Below, one piece after another: positions 43,575 to 53,893 of a stretch of DNA of 64,000 nt. A model generated the notes under the pieces. That model saw only the letters and a list, made by a program, of their open reading frames with translations, did no database searches and was not told the origin of the DNA. Every line of letters starts with the position of its first letter. Positions within the stretch are counted from its first letter, which is position 1. The DNA is from Pseudomonadota bacterium. Its GTDB lineage: Bacteria > Pseudomonadota > Gammaproteobacteria > Burkholderiales > Sulfuricellaceae. The stretch spans positions 1 to 64,000 of the forward strand of contig JAJYXP010000009.1 of the NCBI GenBank assembly GCA_021801705.1, in the 5' to 3' direction. The position numbers were made by a program, and so were the translations under genes.

Positions 43575-45779
43575 TCACGACGGCTGGCCTGGCGCCGGTT
43601 CATAACGAACCACCCGGTTTCTGCCATTCCGTTTGGCCGCATACATCGCCGTATCGGCCCGGGAGGTCAATGTCTCCGCGGTGTCTCCGTCCTGAAACTG
43701 GGTCACGCCAAAACTGCAGGTCACCGTCCCAACCTTGGCGAAAACGAATTGCTCGATAAGCCGCCTCAGTTTTTCCGCAAGCTCGAACGCCTGCCGGCCG
43801 TCGCAATTCGGGGCCAGAATCATGAATTCCTCTCCTCCCCAGCGGGTAAGCACATCGGTTTGCCGGATATGGCCGGCAACGATCCGGCACATGCCTGTCA
43901 GCACCTGGTCGCCGGCGTGGTGGCCATGTGTGTCATTCACCGCCTTGAAGTGATCGATGTCGTACATCACCAAGGCAAGCGGTGTCTTGTAGCGTGCCGA
44001 CCGATCCATCTCCGCAGCCAGTTCCTGGTTGAACTTCAGCCGGTTGAAAACCCCGGTCAGGGGATCGGTGGTCGCCTGCAAATCCAGTTTTCGCGCGCGC
44101 TCTTTCAGTTCAAGCTGCTGCTCCAGCGCGATTTTGTCGTGGAGCAGCCTTTCCATTCCCATGAGGTAGATCACGGTCAGGACTGCAAACAGCAGCGTGA
44201 TGGTGATTCCGAATAAGCGTCTGGCGGCAACCGCCCTGGGTGTCTTCAACACCACGAAAGACCACCCGTCATGACCGGTGTAATGGCGTCCCGCGTAATG
44301 GCGCTCGCCTTTGAAAACAATCCAGGACCCATCCACGATCTCCTGCTCCAGCAAGGGCGCATAGCGCAAGTCCCCGAACTGGCGCGAGCGTGTCAGCGTG
44401 AGTTGAGTCTCGGCCGGCAGCGGCCACAGCGTCTTGAACAACATATCCGAGTCGCTGGCAAGAAATACGACTCCCTGAGGGGCAATGAGGAAAGAGTGCT
44501 CGACTCGCCCGAGGTCCGCTTCAATCGGATCAAGCGGTTTCTTGATGACCGCCACGCCGGCAATCCGGCCCGCCTTGTCGCGAACCGGGTGGCTCGCGTA
44601 ATAGCCGCGCTCCCCGGTGGTGACGCCGAGCGCATAGTAGTAGGCAGCCCCTCCGGCAATGGCTTGCTGGAAATAGGGACGGAAGCTGTAGTTCTTTCCC
44701 ATCAGGCTGTCGCTTTTCCAGCGATTGGAAGAGGCGAGAACCGTGCCGGAGCCATCCATGAGGTAGGCGATCCCGTCCCCTCCTGCCGCGCCATTACTCA
44801 GATCCGCGACCATATTGGCCTCGTCGCGCGCGTGCTCGCCGCCGCCGGTCAACACTGGAAGCACCCAGGGCGATTCGGCCATGGACCTCGCCACGTCATC
44901 CGCTGTGGTGGTCTCGATGCGAAGCCGGCTCGCGAGCAGGCTCAGGCTGTCCATCGCGTCATGCTGCATTTGCTGCTGGGCTGTCCTTCCCAGGTATTCG
45001 GCCAGCCCCCAACCCAAGCCAAGAAGGCCCACCAGCACGGGGACGAAAGTCAAGACGGAGCGGTTGTACAACTTCCCAGCGTAGACCGAGGAAACCATAG
45101 CCAGCAGGATTTTTTGCTGCCCGAATGCCCACAGCGAAAAAGCCATCCAGCAGGCGAGCAGCCCGCGCAGGAGTTGGATGGGTATGCCGGTCGCGCGGAA
45201 GAACGCGTCGTGATTGAGGACAGCCGCCGGCCAGAACGGCGCCGGCGGCACAATGGCGCCGGCAGCGATGCCGTACAGGGCGAGCGCTGCCCCCACGGAG
45301 ACGGCCCAGCGCCTTTCGCTGCCTGCAAGCCTTCTGGAAAGCACGGCGAACGCCAGGCCCGCCCCCATTCCGCCCGGCAGTCCCAACGCGTAGCGCGCAA
45401 CGGCATTGGCCGAGTTCAGCCCGCCAATGACCCCGCCGAGCGCGATCGACAATACCAGGGGCCCATAAATCCATCGCCCCGGCGCTTTCCCCCCGAGCCG
45501 GATTACGCCCAAGCGGGCGAACTCGAGCAGCAACACATAGGACGCGGCCATGACGGCCAGGCGCAGCAACGCAAACGCCGGTGCGTCGCCGATGCTCAGA
45601 GCAAGCAGATCCAGCCACTCGTTCACGCCGTGGGCGATCCCGAACGCAGCGAGCAGCGTCCAGGGCAGCCCCGCTGGGTCGTGGTTTTTGATGGTGAAGC
45701 AGACCGCGCCCAGCAGGATGAACGCCAGGCCGTAGAAAAAGAAAATGTAATCGAGCTGTGTCCCGAGAAACTCAGCCAT
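43575..45779 (-). CDS. membrane-bound sensor diguanylate cyclase
   Basis: The 734-residue protein has an N-terminal set of about seven to eight hydrophobic helices (residues 10-240, for example IFFFYGLAFILLGAVCF and WMAFSLWAFGQQKILLAMV), then another helix at about 240-260. A Cache-like extracytoplasmic sensor follows (about 265-520: SMAESPWVLPVL, YYYALGVTTGERGYYASHPV), then a further membrane helix, a coiled coil and a GGDEF domain with signature RWGGEEF. It should make c-di-GMP when an external ligand is bound. GAGG precedes ATG 45779. Confidence 0.92.
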   Translation of the reverse strand: MAEFLGTQLDYIFFFYGLAFILLGAVCFTIKNHDPAGLPWTLLAAFGIAHGVNEWLDLLALSIGDAPAFALLRLAVMAASYVLLLEFARLGVIRLGGKAPGRWIYGPLVLSIALGGVIGGLNSANAVARYALGLPGGMGAGLAFAVLSRRLAGSERRWAVSVGAALALYGIAAGAIVPPAPFWPAAVLNHDAFFRATGIPIQLLRGLLACWMAFSLWAFGQQKILLAMVSSVYAGKLYNRSVLTFVPVLVGLLGLGWGLAEYLGRTAQQQMQHDAMDSLSLLASRLRIETTTADDVARSMAESPWVLPVLTGGGEHARDEANMVADLSNGAAGGDGIAYLMDGSGTVLASSNRWKSDSLMGKNYSFRPYFQQAIAGGAAYYYALGVTTGERGYYASHPVRDKAGRIAGVAVIKKPLDPIEADLGRVEHSFLIAPQGVVFLASDSDMLFKTLWPLPAETQLTLTRSRQFGDLRYAPLLEQEIVDGSWIVFKGERHYAGRHYTGHDGWSFVVLKTPRAVAARRLFGITITLLFAVLTVIYLMGMERLLHDKIALEQQLELKERARKLDLQATTDPLTGVFNRLKFNQELAAEMDRSARYKTPLALVMYDIDHFKAVNDTHGHHAGDQVLTGMCRIVAGHIRQTDVLTRWGGEEFMILAPNCDGRQAFELAEKLRRLIEQFVFAKVGTVTCSFGVTQFQDGDTAETLTSRADTAMYAAKRNGRNRVVRYEPAPGQPS

Positions 45780-45899
45780 AAAACCTCGAACGCGGATCGG
45801 AGGCCCGTAAATTTGCCAGGCAGGGCTCGCACGGCGAATCGCGGCTGAATCGCGGCATCGTCACGCCTTGCGGTACCGTGCCTGCAAACGCGGGGGCGC

Positions 45900-48278
45900 T
45901 CATATCAACCTCCGGATCACTTCCAGCAGATTACTCTGATCGAAGCTGCTTTTCACAATATAGGCATTGGCGCCAACGTCGATACCACGCTCGCGGTGTT
46001 CGCGTGATTCCAGCGCCGTCACCAGCACCACCGGCAATTCGCCGAGCTGTTTGTCAGAACGCACCTTGGCGGTGAGGTCAAAGCCGTCCATGCGCGGCAT
46101 TTCCACGTCCGATACGATCAGATCAAACGTCGCGGTCTTGAGTGCGGTGTAGGCATCCGCCCCGTCCACCGCAGTAACGACATGGTAGCCGGCCGATTCC
46201 AGGATGTTCTTGAGCAGCGCGCGGGCGGTGATCGAGTCCTCCACCACCAGGATGGTCTGCTTTTCCGCCACCCCGTGCGTTTCAGCGGCAACGGGCGGCG
46301 GTGCTGCCTGCTTTACCGCCGACTTCAGCAAATCGGGGACATTGAGCACCGCTACAACCTGACCGGTTCCCAACACGCTCGCGCCGGCGACGTTGCGCAC
46401 GCGCGCGAGCTGCCGGCCCAGTGTCTTGACCAGCACTTCCTGCTCGCCGAGAATCTCGTCCACCCGGAACGCAACATGCTTGTTACCTGTACCGAGGACG
46501 ACCACCAGTGCCTGCTCCAATACCTTATCCGTTGTACTCTGGCGCGGCAACTCCAGCACATCGCCGAGACTCACCAGCGCAACGGCCTGTCCGCCGAGCG
46601 GAATCGTTGCGCGATTTTCCACCGTCCGGATGTCCTGTTGCGCCACTCGCGTCACTCGCTCGACGCTGAGCGCGGGAATGACGAAACAATGTTCGCCCGC
46701 ACGGACCAGAACGCCGCGAAAAGTGGACAGCATCAGCGGCAGCGTAATGCGGAAGGATGTCCCGCTATCCTGCACACCGCCATCGTGACGCGATTCAAGT
46801 GCCACGACTCCGCCCAGGCGCTCGACCTTTTCCCGCACGATGGCAAGCCCAAGGCCGCGTCCAGAGATGTCCGTGATGATCTGGCTGGTGGTAATGCCCG
46901 ACTGAAAAACGAGCGCCTGCGCCTCCTGCTCGCTCAACTTTTCCGCCTCCTCGGCGGAAACGAGGCCGAGCTTGAGCGCCGCAGTTTTTACCTTGGCGGC
47001 GTCGATGCCCGCTCCGTCATCGGCGACCAGAATCTCGATTTTCCCGCCGTCTTTTTGCGCAATGGCGATCGTTATGCTGCCGTGTTCCGGCTTGCCCTTG
47101 TCCTGTCGCATGGCTGGCTGCTCGATGCCGTGATCGATGCAATTCCGCAACATGTGCATCAGCGGATCCTTCATCTCTTCCAGAGTACGCCGGTCGATTT
47201 CAATTTCGCCGCCCTGGATCACCAGCTCCACCTGCTTGCCCTGTTCGCGCGCAACCTCGCGGGTGAAACGCGGAAAAATCTCGAGCAGCGAAGAAAATGG
47301 CAGCAGGTGCATTTCCTTCACGTCATGCAGAAGACTATCGCTCATGCCTGCCAGGGTGCGCCGGTCGTGCGCGGCAAACTTGCTCAAGCGCAGCAGCCGC
47401 TCCTCAATCGTTTTCATGAACAACTGCTCGGACTCCAGATGCTCCAGCAACTTCGGCAGTGCTTTTGTCGGAAATTCTGGCAGTCCTCCGGCGGCGCCGT
47501 TGAGCTTGTCTCCCGTTTTGACATAGCGCTCGATCAGCCGCAGCGCGGGTCGCATTCGTGCCCGTTGTTTTTTCCAGATTGCGAAAGAGACAGCGACCTC
47601 GCGCAGTTCCTTGGCGCGCTGCGCCGCCGCCAGCCGAGGCGACAGCAATTCCTCGACCTGCCGCATCACTGCGTCGAGCTTCTGCGTGGAAACCCTGACT
47701 GTTTCGGATGCGAGGCTGGGAGCCGGGGACGGCGTATGCGTGGCAACCAGTGCGGTCGCTTCGGACGGCACCGGGGATGCGATTGGAGTCTGTTGAACCG
47801 GCGGCATCGGTTGAACTGCCGCGGACGGGGTTGCTGAAAATTGGGTTGCCGCAGACTGGGCAAACTGCCCTTGCAAGGCATCGTTGAGCCGCCAGGTCAG
47901 CGTTGCAATCGCCGGCTTCCCCGCAACGGCCATAGCCGCCCCTTCCGCCGAGAGGAGCGTGCCCAGGTCATCAATCGCCTCTTGCATCAGGTCGAACAGC
48001 GGCGGGGAAACGGCGAGCCGGTTGCCTTTCAGTGCCGCGAACACGTTTTCCAGCGACTGACAGACCGCCTCGATCTCCCTGAGGTTCACCGCCCGCGCAG
48101 CCCCCTTCAGACTGTGCGCCTCGCGAAATACACTCTCGACGATTTCCGCCTGCCGCTCTCCCGCAGGGATATTCTCCAGTTCGATCAACCCCGCCGACAT
48201 CGTTTGGAGATGTTCGTCCGCCTCGACCCTGAAGGTCGCGAGGAGTTTTTTCAGGAAGTCTTCGTTCTGTTTGTCCAT
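45900..48278 (-). CDS. cheA: hybrid chemotaxis histidine kinase CheA-REC
   Basis: The 792-residue kinase has an Hpt domain with His55 in REAHSLKGAARAVN, a Pro/Ala-rich linker, a dimerisation region, and a HATPase domain (LRNCIDHGIEQP, VADDGAGIDAAKVK, GRGLGLAIVREKVERLGG). A CheW-like domain and a C-terminal receiver (LIVSDVEMPRMDGFDL) follow. I see no CheY-binding P2 domain. The fused receiver and the lack of a separate cheY suggest an alternative-function system that signals by the receiver, to CheB, or to the REC-EAL protein at 34030. The TCGAACC leader has only a weak ribosome-binding site. Confidence 0.94.
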   Translation of the reverse strand: MDKQNEDFLKKLLATFRVEADEHLQTMSAGLIELENIPAGERQAEIVESVFREAHSLKGAARAVNLREIEAVCQSLENVFAALKGNRLAVSPPLFDLMQEAIDDLGTLLSAEGAAMAVAGKPAIATLTWRLNDALQGQFAQSAATQFSATPSAAVQPMPPVQQTPIASPVPSEATALVATHTPSPAPSLASETVRVSTQKLDAVMRQVEELLSPRLAAAQRAKELREVAVSFAIWKKQRARMRPALRLIERYVKTGDKLNGAAGGLPEFPTKALPKLLEHLESEQLFMKTIEERLLRLSKFAAHDRRTLAGMSDSLLHDVKEMHLLPFSSLLEIFPRFTREVAREQGKQVELVIQGGEIEIDRRTLEEMKDPLMHMLRNCIDHGIEQPAMRQDKGKPEHGSITIAIAQKDGGKIEILVADDGAGIDAAKVKTAALKLGLVSAEEAEKLSEQEAQALVFQSGITTSQIITDISGRGLGLAIVREKVERLGGVVALESRHDGGVQDSGTSFRITLPLMLSTFRGVLVRAGEHCFVIPALSVERVTRVAQQDIRTVENRATIPLGGQAVALVSLGDVLELPRQSTTDKVLEQALVVVLGTGNKHVAFRVDEILGEQEVLVKTLGRQLARVRNVAGASVLGTGQVVAVLNVPDLLKSAVKQAAPPPVAAETHGVAEKQTILVVEDSITARALLKNILESAGYHVVTAVDGADAYTALKTATFDLIVSDVEMPRMDGFDLTAKVRSDKQLGELPVVLVTALESREHRERGIDVGANAYIVKSSFDQSNLLEVIRRLI

Positions 48279-48303
48279 GGTTCGACCTGCTAAAAAAATT
48301 CAA

Positions 48304-48430
48304 TGTAGGGTGGGCACGTTTTTTGTGCCCACCGATCGTCCGCGTAGGCAAACGATAAAATCGGTTGCCCACCCTACGCCTGCTGTAGGTCGGGCTTCAG
48401 CCCGACATGTCGGATTGAAATCCGACCTAC
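48304..48430. repeat. GTAGGGTGGGCA hairpin followed by 46-bp double hairpin
   Basis: TGTAGGGTGGGCACG at the left pairs with TTGCCCACCCTACGCC at about 48364-48379. The 46-bp double hairpin follows at 48385-48430. Both types are dispersed repeats. They fill the 164-bp gap between the PAS-MCP gene and cheA and may form a terminator-like structure. Confidence 0.75.
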
Positions 48431-48442
48431 GGCCCGTTGATT

Positions 48443-51220
48443 TCATGCCGCCTTGCCCCCGATCATCGCGCTCAGCTTCTGCCCCAGTTCATGCAGGCTC
48501 TGTGCCGCCGTCTCTGCCTGCCTGGTGCCGGCCACGTTCTGCTGGCTTGTCTGCTTGATGTTCTCCATCGCCAGCGCCACCTGGTCCATGCCCACCAACT
48601 GCTGCTGGCTCGAGGCGGCGATCTGCGTGGCCGCCTGTGCCGCCTCGGCGACACTGTCAGCCAGCAGCCGGATGGACTCGCCGGCCTGTGCGGATTGCTG
48701 CACGCCGGCCTCTACCGCCTTGGCTCCCTGCTCGGTGGCGAGCACCGCAGTGCCGGTCGCCTTCTGGATGTCGCCGAGTATCGTGCGCACCTGGGCGGTC
48801 GCCTGCTTGGATTGCTCCGCCAGGCTCTTGATCTCCTGGGCGACCACGCCAAACCCTTTCCCCTGTTCGCCTGCCTTGGCCGCCTCGATGGCGGCGTTGA
48901 CGGCCAGAAGATTCGACTGATCGGAAAGATCGTTGACGGTAGCAACGATCTCGCCGATGGCCTGGCTCTGTTCGGACAGACGCACGATGCTTTCGCCGAT
49001 GGACTCCATCTGCTCACGAATCCGTCTCATCCCCTCGATCGTTTCTTCCACCGATTTCATGCCGGTTTGAGAGACCTGCCCCAGCTTCTGCGCGCTCTCC
49101 AGAACATGCGTTGCTTTTTGACTGGCGACTTGTGCGGTCTGTTTGACTTCTTCCACGGTCACTGTAGTCTGGCCCACCGAAGCGGCCGTTTCGGTCGAAC
49201 TGGAGGCGACTTGATTCGTTGCCGCCAGAATTTCACCGGTGCCGGTGCCCAGTACCTTGATTCCCTCACGAACTTGTTGCACCAGCCTTTCCAGGTCCGC
49301 CGTTCGTTCTTGAACCCGCAGTTCCAGTTCGGCGTGCGCTTTTCGCAACGCTTCCTCGGCCTGCTTCTGCACCGTCACGTCGCGCGCCGCCGCGAACACG
49401 CCGAGCACGTTGCCGGCTACGTCCTTGTACACCGAGGCGTTGTACAAGACCTCGGTCTGGCGGCCGTTTCTGTGACGGATCGTCAGCGGGTAGTCGGTGA
49501 CGGAGCCCTGGGCGAAGACCTGCTGGTAACCCTCGCGGGCCTTCGCCGGTTCGGTGAAGTAGTTGGAGAAGTCGGTCCCGACCAACTCCTCGCGGCCGAC
49601 ACCGGTCACCTTGACGGTGGCCTCGTTGACGTCGGTGATCTTGCCGTCCGGGCTGATGGTGACCAGCGGGTCGAGGCTCGCCTCGACCAGACTGCGGGCG
49701 TATTGAGAAGCGGAGCGCAGTTGCTCCTCGGCCTGTCTTTTCTCCGAGATGTCGCTGCTCATGAGCAGGTAGCCGACGGGATTGCCCGATGCATCGTTGC
49801 GGCGCGTGACCACAACGCTTGCCATAAAGCGGGAACCATCTTTCCGGACGCGCTCGAATTCGCCCTCCGCCAATCCCTTCTCATAGGCGGCCACCAGCAG
49901 TTTCCCGACGGCGCCCGATTCGACGTCCTCCGGGGTGTGAAGGATTTCCGAGTTCTTGCCGAGGATCCCTTCCGCGGTGTAGCCGTAGTTTCTTCGCGCA
50001 CCCTCGTTCCAGGAGAGAATGCGGTGGTCGAGGTCCTTGCCGATGATGGAGTATTTGATGGAGCTTTGCAGGATGTTGTCCAGGAGGTTCTTGGTTTCGC
50101 TGAACTCGCGCATGACGCGTTTGGATTCGGTCACGTCGCGCGCGGCCGCGAACACGCCGAGCACGTTGCCGGCTACGTCCCGGTAGACCGAGGCGTTGTA
50201 CAAGACATCGGTCAATTTCCCCGATTTATGCCGAATGGTCAGCGGGTAATCGGTGACGAAACTCTTTTGAAAAACCTGCTGGTATCCTTCCCGTGCCTTC
50301 TCGGGCTCGGTGAAGTACACGGAGAAATCGGTGCCGATCAGCTCCTCCCGATGAACCCCCGTCACTTTGATGGTGGCTTCGTTGACGTCGGTGATCGTCC
50401 CATCGGAACTGATGGTGACCAATGGGTCCAGGCTAGCCTCGATCAGGCTGCGGGCGTACTGGGAGCCCTGCTTCTGGGCGGTGATATCGCGGGCCGCGGC
50501 AAAGACTCCCAGGACGCTGCCTCCCACATCCTTGTAGACCGAAGCGTTGTAAAGAACGTCGGTCAGCCGCCCATCCTTGTGGCGGATCGTGAGCGGGTAG
50601 TCGGTGACGAATCCCTTGGCGAACACCTGCTGGTAGCCCTCGCGTGCCTTCTCCGCTTCGGTGAAGTAGTCGGAGAAGTCGGTCCCGATCAGCTTCTCCC
50701 GCGGCACACCGGTCACCTTGATGGACCCTTCATTGACGTCGGTAATCTTGCCGTCGGGGCTGATGGTGACCAGGGGATCGAGACTCGCCTCGATCAGGCT
50801 GCGGGCGTATTGGGAGGCCTGCTTCTGCGCCGTCACGTCGCGCGCGGCCGCGAACACGCCGAGCACGCTGCCGCGCACGTCCTTGTACACCGAGGCGTTG
50901 TACAGCACGTCGGTGAGGCGCCCGCCCTTGTGGCGGATGGTCAGCGGGTAGTCGGTGACGGAGCCCTTGGCGAACACCTGCTGGTAGCCCTCGCGCGCCT
51001 TCTCCGGCTCGGTGAAGTAGTCGGAGAAGTCGGTCCCGATCAGCTTCTCCCGCGGCACACCGGTCACCTTGATGGACCCTTCATTGACGTCGGTGATCTT
51101 GCCGTCGGGGCTGATGGTGACCAGGGGATCGAGGCTCGCCTCGATCAGGGAGCGGGCGTATTGCGAGGCCTGCTTCCGGGACAGATCGGCTCGCGTCAAG
51201 AAATTAAAAACCCAGTTCAT
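48443..51220 (-). CDS. cytoplasmic methyl-accepting protein with five PAS domains
   Basis: The 925-residue receptor has no membrane helix. Residues about 17-367 are three PAS units of exactly 117 residues each (start [20 protein letters not shown]). A divergent PAS domain lies at 368-502 ([18 protein letters not shown]), a fourth unit of the first type at about 503-619, then a coiled coil and the MCP signalling domain with [20 protein letters not shown]. The repeated units suggest recent internal duplication. It would sense internal redox or metabolic state. AGGAGG precedes ATG 51220. No C-terminal CheR-binding pentapeptide is obvious. Confidence 0.94.
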   Translation of the reverse strand: MNWVFNFLTRADLSRKQASQYARSLIEASLDPLVTISPDGKITDVNEGSIKVTGVPREKLIGTDFSDYFTEPEKAREGYQQVFAKGSVTDYPLTIRHKGGRLTDVLYNASVYKDVRGSVLGVFAAARDVTAQKQASQYARSLIEASLDPLVTISPDGKITDVNEGSIKVTGVPREKLIGTDFSDYFTEAEKAREGYQQVFAKGFVTDYPLTIRHKDGRLTDVLYNASVYKDVGGSVLGVFAAARDITAQKQGSQYARSLIEASLDPLVTISSDGTITDVNEATIKVTGVHREELIGTDFSVYFTEPEKAREGYQQVFQKSFVTDYPLTIRHKSGKLTDVLYNASVYRDVAGNVLGVFAAARDVTESKRVMREFSETKNLLDNILQSSIKYSIIGKDLDHRILSWNEGARRNYGYTAEGILGKNSEILHTPEDVESGAVGKLLVAAYEKGLAEGEFERVRKDGSRFMASVVVTRRNDASGNPVGYLLMSSDISEKRQAEEQLRSASQYARSLVEASLDPLVTISPDGKITDVNEATVKVTGVGREELVGTDFSNYFTEPAKAREGYQQVFAQGSVTDYPLTIRHRNGRQTEVLYNASVYKDVAGNVLGVFAAARDVTVQKQAEEALRKAHAELELRVQERTADLERLVQQVREGIKVLGTGTGEILAATNQVASSSTETAASVGQTTVTVEEVKQTAQVASQKATHVLESAQKLGQVSQTGMKSVEETIEGMRRIREQMESIGESIVRLSEQSQAIGEIVATVNDLSDQSNLLAVNAAIEAAKAGEQGKGFGVVAQEIKSLAEQSKQATAQVRTILGDIQKATGTAVLATEQGAKAVEAGVQQSAQAGESIRLLADSVAEAAQAATQIAASSQQQLVGMDQVALAMENIKQTSQQNVAGTRQAETAAQSLHELGQKLSAMIGGKAA

Positions 51221-51263
51221 AACCCATTCCTCCTATGGCCTTATGTTGCCATTGAGTTTGCCG

Positions 51264-52901
51264 TCATACCCGGTACTGCGCCGCCATCTGTTGCAACTTC
51301 TGTCCCAGCACATGCAGGCTCTGCGCGGCGACCTCCGCCTGCCTGGTGCCGGACACGTTCTGCACGCTGGCCTGTTTGATGTTCTCCATCGCCAGCGCCA
51401 CCTGGTCCATGCCCACCATCTGTTGCTGGCTCGAGGCCGCGATCTGGGTGGCCGCCTGCGCCGCTTCCTCGATGCTGTCGGCCAACAGGCGGATCGATTC
51501 GCCGGTTTCCGCAGTTTGTTTCACCCCGGCTTGCACCGCCTTGTTGCCCTGCTCGGTGGCCAGCACCGCTGCGCTGGTCGCCCGCTGGATATCGCCGAGG
51601 ATCGTACGCACCTGGGCGGTCGCTTGCTTGGATTGTTCCGCCAGGCTCTTGACTTCCTGCGCGACCACCGCGAAACCCTTGCCCTGTTCGCCCGCCTTGT
51701 TCGCTTCGATCGCGGCATTCACCGCGAGCACGTTCGATTGCTCGGCCAGATCGTTGACCGTGGCGATGATTTCGCCGATGGCCTGGCTCTGTTCGGAGAG
51801 CCGCACGATGCTCTCGGCGATGGATTCCATCTGTTCCTGAATGCGCTGCATGCCCTGCATCACCTCTTCCACCGATTTGCGCCCGCTCTGGGAAACCTGC
51901 GAAGCTTTCTGCGCGCTGCCGGAAACAGAACGCGCCTTCTGGCTCGCCAGTTGCGCCGTCTGCTTCACTTCCTCCACCGTGGCGGTGGTCTCGCTCACCG
52001 CACTCGCGGTCTCGGCTGCGCCGGAAGCGACCTGCGTCGTCGTCGCGAGAATTTCGCTGGACGAAGAGGCGAGCACGCTCACGCCCTCGTGGATCTCCCG
52101 TGTCGTCTGCCGCAGTTTCTCGACCATCGCGCGGAACGCGCGCGCCAGTTCCCCAACCTCGTCGGCGCGGTTGTCGGACGGCACGCTGACGGTGAGGTCG
52201 CCGGAAGCGACCCGCCCGGCGATGCCCGCGATCGCCCGCAGCGGCACGGCGATGATCCGGTTGATCAGCAGCGCCATTGCCAGCCCGAGCAGCATCGCCG
52301 CGATGCCGGTGATGACAAACACACGCACCGTCTGTTCGGTGCGCTGTTCGGAGATCGCCACGGCAGCACGCGCCTGCTTTACCGCCGAATCGCCCAGCTC
52401 CTCGGCGATAGCGCGCATCTTGCGGTAGCGTTCCTCCTGAATGCCTAGCGCCAGTTCTCTGGCTTGTTCCATCTTACCGGCATAAATTAGCGGAATGATT
52501 TGATCATCCCGCGTTTGGGTGAACGCCTCGTGAATTTTCTTGAGTTCCTCGATCCTGCGGGACAGACGCGAATCGTTGCGGTTGCGCTCCAGCAACTGCC
52601 GTGTGGCCTCGGCAATCTCCGTGCTGCGCTGCTTGATCTCCTGGTGCCAGACTTCCTGATCGGAGCGCTTCGTCACCGCCATCATGCTGAACAGCGCGAC
52701 CCGCATCCCATTTTCATCCGAACGGAGATTCAACAGGTCCACGGCATTGGAAAAATCCTCCCGGTAGAGGTTTTTCTGTGACGCCTGAATCGCCGTGATG
52801 CCCAGGTAGGCGGCCACGATCACGGTTGCAAGAAAGGCAATCATCAGCCCAAATCCAAGAAAGAGCTTGTTGCGCGTCGTCAAATTCAAAAACCATTTCA
52901 T
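51264..52901 (-). CDS. methyl-accepting chemotaxis protein with 4HB sensor and HAMP
   Basis: The 545-residue receptor has a first membrane helix (LFLGFGLMIAFLATVIVAAYLG), a periplasmic four-helix bundle to about residue 185, and a second helix (VFVITGIAAMLLGLAMALLI). A HAMP domain (AVPLRAIAGIAGRVASGD) and a signalling hairpin with [20 protein letters not shown] follow. The signalling half closely resembles that of the PAS-type MCP downstream, suggesting a shared kinase array. AGGAG precedes ATG 52901. Confidence 0.95.
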   Translation of the reverse strand: MKWFLNLTTRNKLFLGFGLMIAFLATVIVAAYLGITAIQASQKNLYREDFSNAVDLLNLRSDENGMRVALFSMMAVTKRSDQEVWHQEIKQRSTEIAEATRQLLERNRNDSRLSRRIEELKKIHEAFTQTRDDQIIPLIYAGKMEQARELALGIQEERYRKMRAIAEELGDSAVKQARAAVAISEQRTEQTVRVFVITGIAAMLLGLAMALLINRIIAVPLRAIAGIAGRVASGDLTVSVPSDNRADEVGELARAFRAMVEKLRQTTREIHEGVSVLASSSSEILATTTQVASGAAETASAVSETTATVEEVKQTAQLASQKARSVSGSAQKASQVSQSGRKSVEEVMQGMQRIQEQMESIAESIVRLSEQSQAIGEIIATVNDLAEQSNVLAVNAAIEANKAGEQGKGFAVVAQEVKSLAEQSKQATAQVRTILGDIQRATSAAVLATEQGNKAVQAGVKQTAETGESIRLLADSIEEAAQAATQIAASSQQQMVGMDQVALAMENIKQASVQNVSGTRQAEVAAQSLHVLGQKLQQMAAQYRV

Positions 52902-52945
52902 TTTGTTCTCCTTGCTGTCCTGTCAAACTCGAACAGGAATATTTC

Positions 52946-53566
52946 CTATCCCCCGACCTGTTCCTGCACGATGAGCTTCTCGTCGCTCAAGAGTTTTTCA
53001 GCATCGAGGACGACCACGCGCTCTGCGGTCACCCCGAGCAGATAGTCTTCGCGGATGCCCGTGAGCGTGGGCAGTGATGGCTGAATGCCGGCACGCGGAA
53101 TGTGCCACACGCCGCTGATGGCATCGGCCAGAATGCCGAACACCATGTCTTTGGACTCGATCACGATCACCTTGTTGAGATCGGTCAGCCCTTTTTCGGG
53201 GAGATCGAAAAATTTTTTGAGGTCGATAACCGAGAGAATCTCGCCGCGCACGTTGACGATGCCGAGCACGAAGGCCGGGGTGCAGGGTAACGGCGTGAGC
53301 TCTTCCAGCGGATAGACCTCGCGAACATAATCTGATTCGACGGCGTATCGCTCATGGGCGAGGAGAAATTCAACCACCTCGATGCGTTCGGCGGCTTCCG
53401 CTCGCTCAGGCTCCCGTGCGAGCGCCCTCGCCCTTTCTTCCAGTACTCGTTGGGTATCTTCGGCAGTCGGCATCCAGATGCGCTCGATTGCGACACGCGC
53501 CGCTTCCAGACGCTGCTCGACCTCGCGCCAGTCGATTGGCTTGTTATTTTTTTGTGGTGTGCTCAT
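52946..53566 (-). CDS. cheW: CheW-type coupling protein
   Basis: The 206-residue protein has an N-terminal helical extension of about 65 residues and a CheW domain (VVEFLLAHERYAVESDYVRE, TPLPCTPAFVLGIVNVRGEI, LSVIDLKKFFDLPEKG). It links MCPs to CheA. It is longer than classical CheW because of the N-terminal part, whose role is unknown. GAGGA precedes ATG 53566. It sits directly upstream of the two MCP genes. Confidence 0.93.
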   Translation of the reverse strand: MSTPQKNNKPIDWREVEQRLEAARVAIERIWMPTAEDTQRVLEERARALAREPERAEAAERIEVVEFLLAHERYAVESDYVREVYPLEELTPLPCTPAFVLGIVNVRGEILSVIDLKKFFDLPEKGLTDLNKVIVIESKDMVFGILADAISGVWHIPRAGIQPSLPTLTGIREDYLLGVTAERVVVLDAEKLLSDEKLIVQEQVGG

Positions 53567-53607
53567 GTCCGCATTCCTCTCATCTTAAATCCGGCAGTCG
53601 GCAGGTG

Positions 53608-53732
53608 CTCAACCCTTCGATACGCCCGCTGCGCGGGCTGCTCAGGGCGAACGGACTACCTACCAATTTGGTGAGTGCCACAAAAAAACCGTTCGTGCTG
53701 AGCCTGTCGAAGCATGGGCGATTTTTTATCAT
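53608..53732. repeat. CTTCGA.../...TCGAAG dispersed inverted repeat
   Basis: CTCAACCCTTCGATACGCCC with an inner CGCTGCGCGGGCTG hairpin at the left, and CCGTTCGTGCTGAGCCTGTC at the right, make an imperfect inverted repeat of a type seen in many proteobacteria. A related fragment, GAGCGCAGTCGAAGGGCG, is at about 63160-63177. It lies between cheW and the 145-bp element. Confidence 0.6.
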
Positions 53733-53746
53733 TTCATCTGCCGTTT

Positions 53747-53891
53747 CTAGTAGTCAGTCACGGTGAAAAGCATGGATGAGTTGAACCGTCACACCGGCGA
53801 AAGCCGGTGTCCAGGTTGTTGATTTTTCTGGATTCCGGCTTTCGCCGGAATGACGAGATTGTCCACCGGTTTCAATATGACTGACTACTAG
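53747..53891. mobile_element. 145-bp MITE-like element, copy 2
   Basis: This copy is by eye identical to 5336-5480, including the TAGTCAGTCA/TGACTGACTA ends and the CTAG on both sides. It lies 2 bp beyond the cheR stop codon and interrupts the unidirectional chemosensory cluster between cheR and cheW. Identity over 145 bp at 48 kb distance suggests recent movement or gene conversion. Confidence 0.85.
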
Positions 53892-53893
53892 GT

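Noticed and set aside
48437-51379. 980-codon open frame on the plus strand
   Set aside because: Antisense to the PAS-MCP gene; its apparent repeats mirror the PAS duplications.
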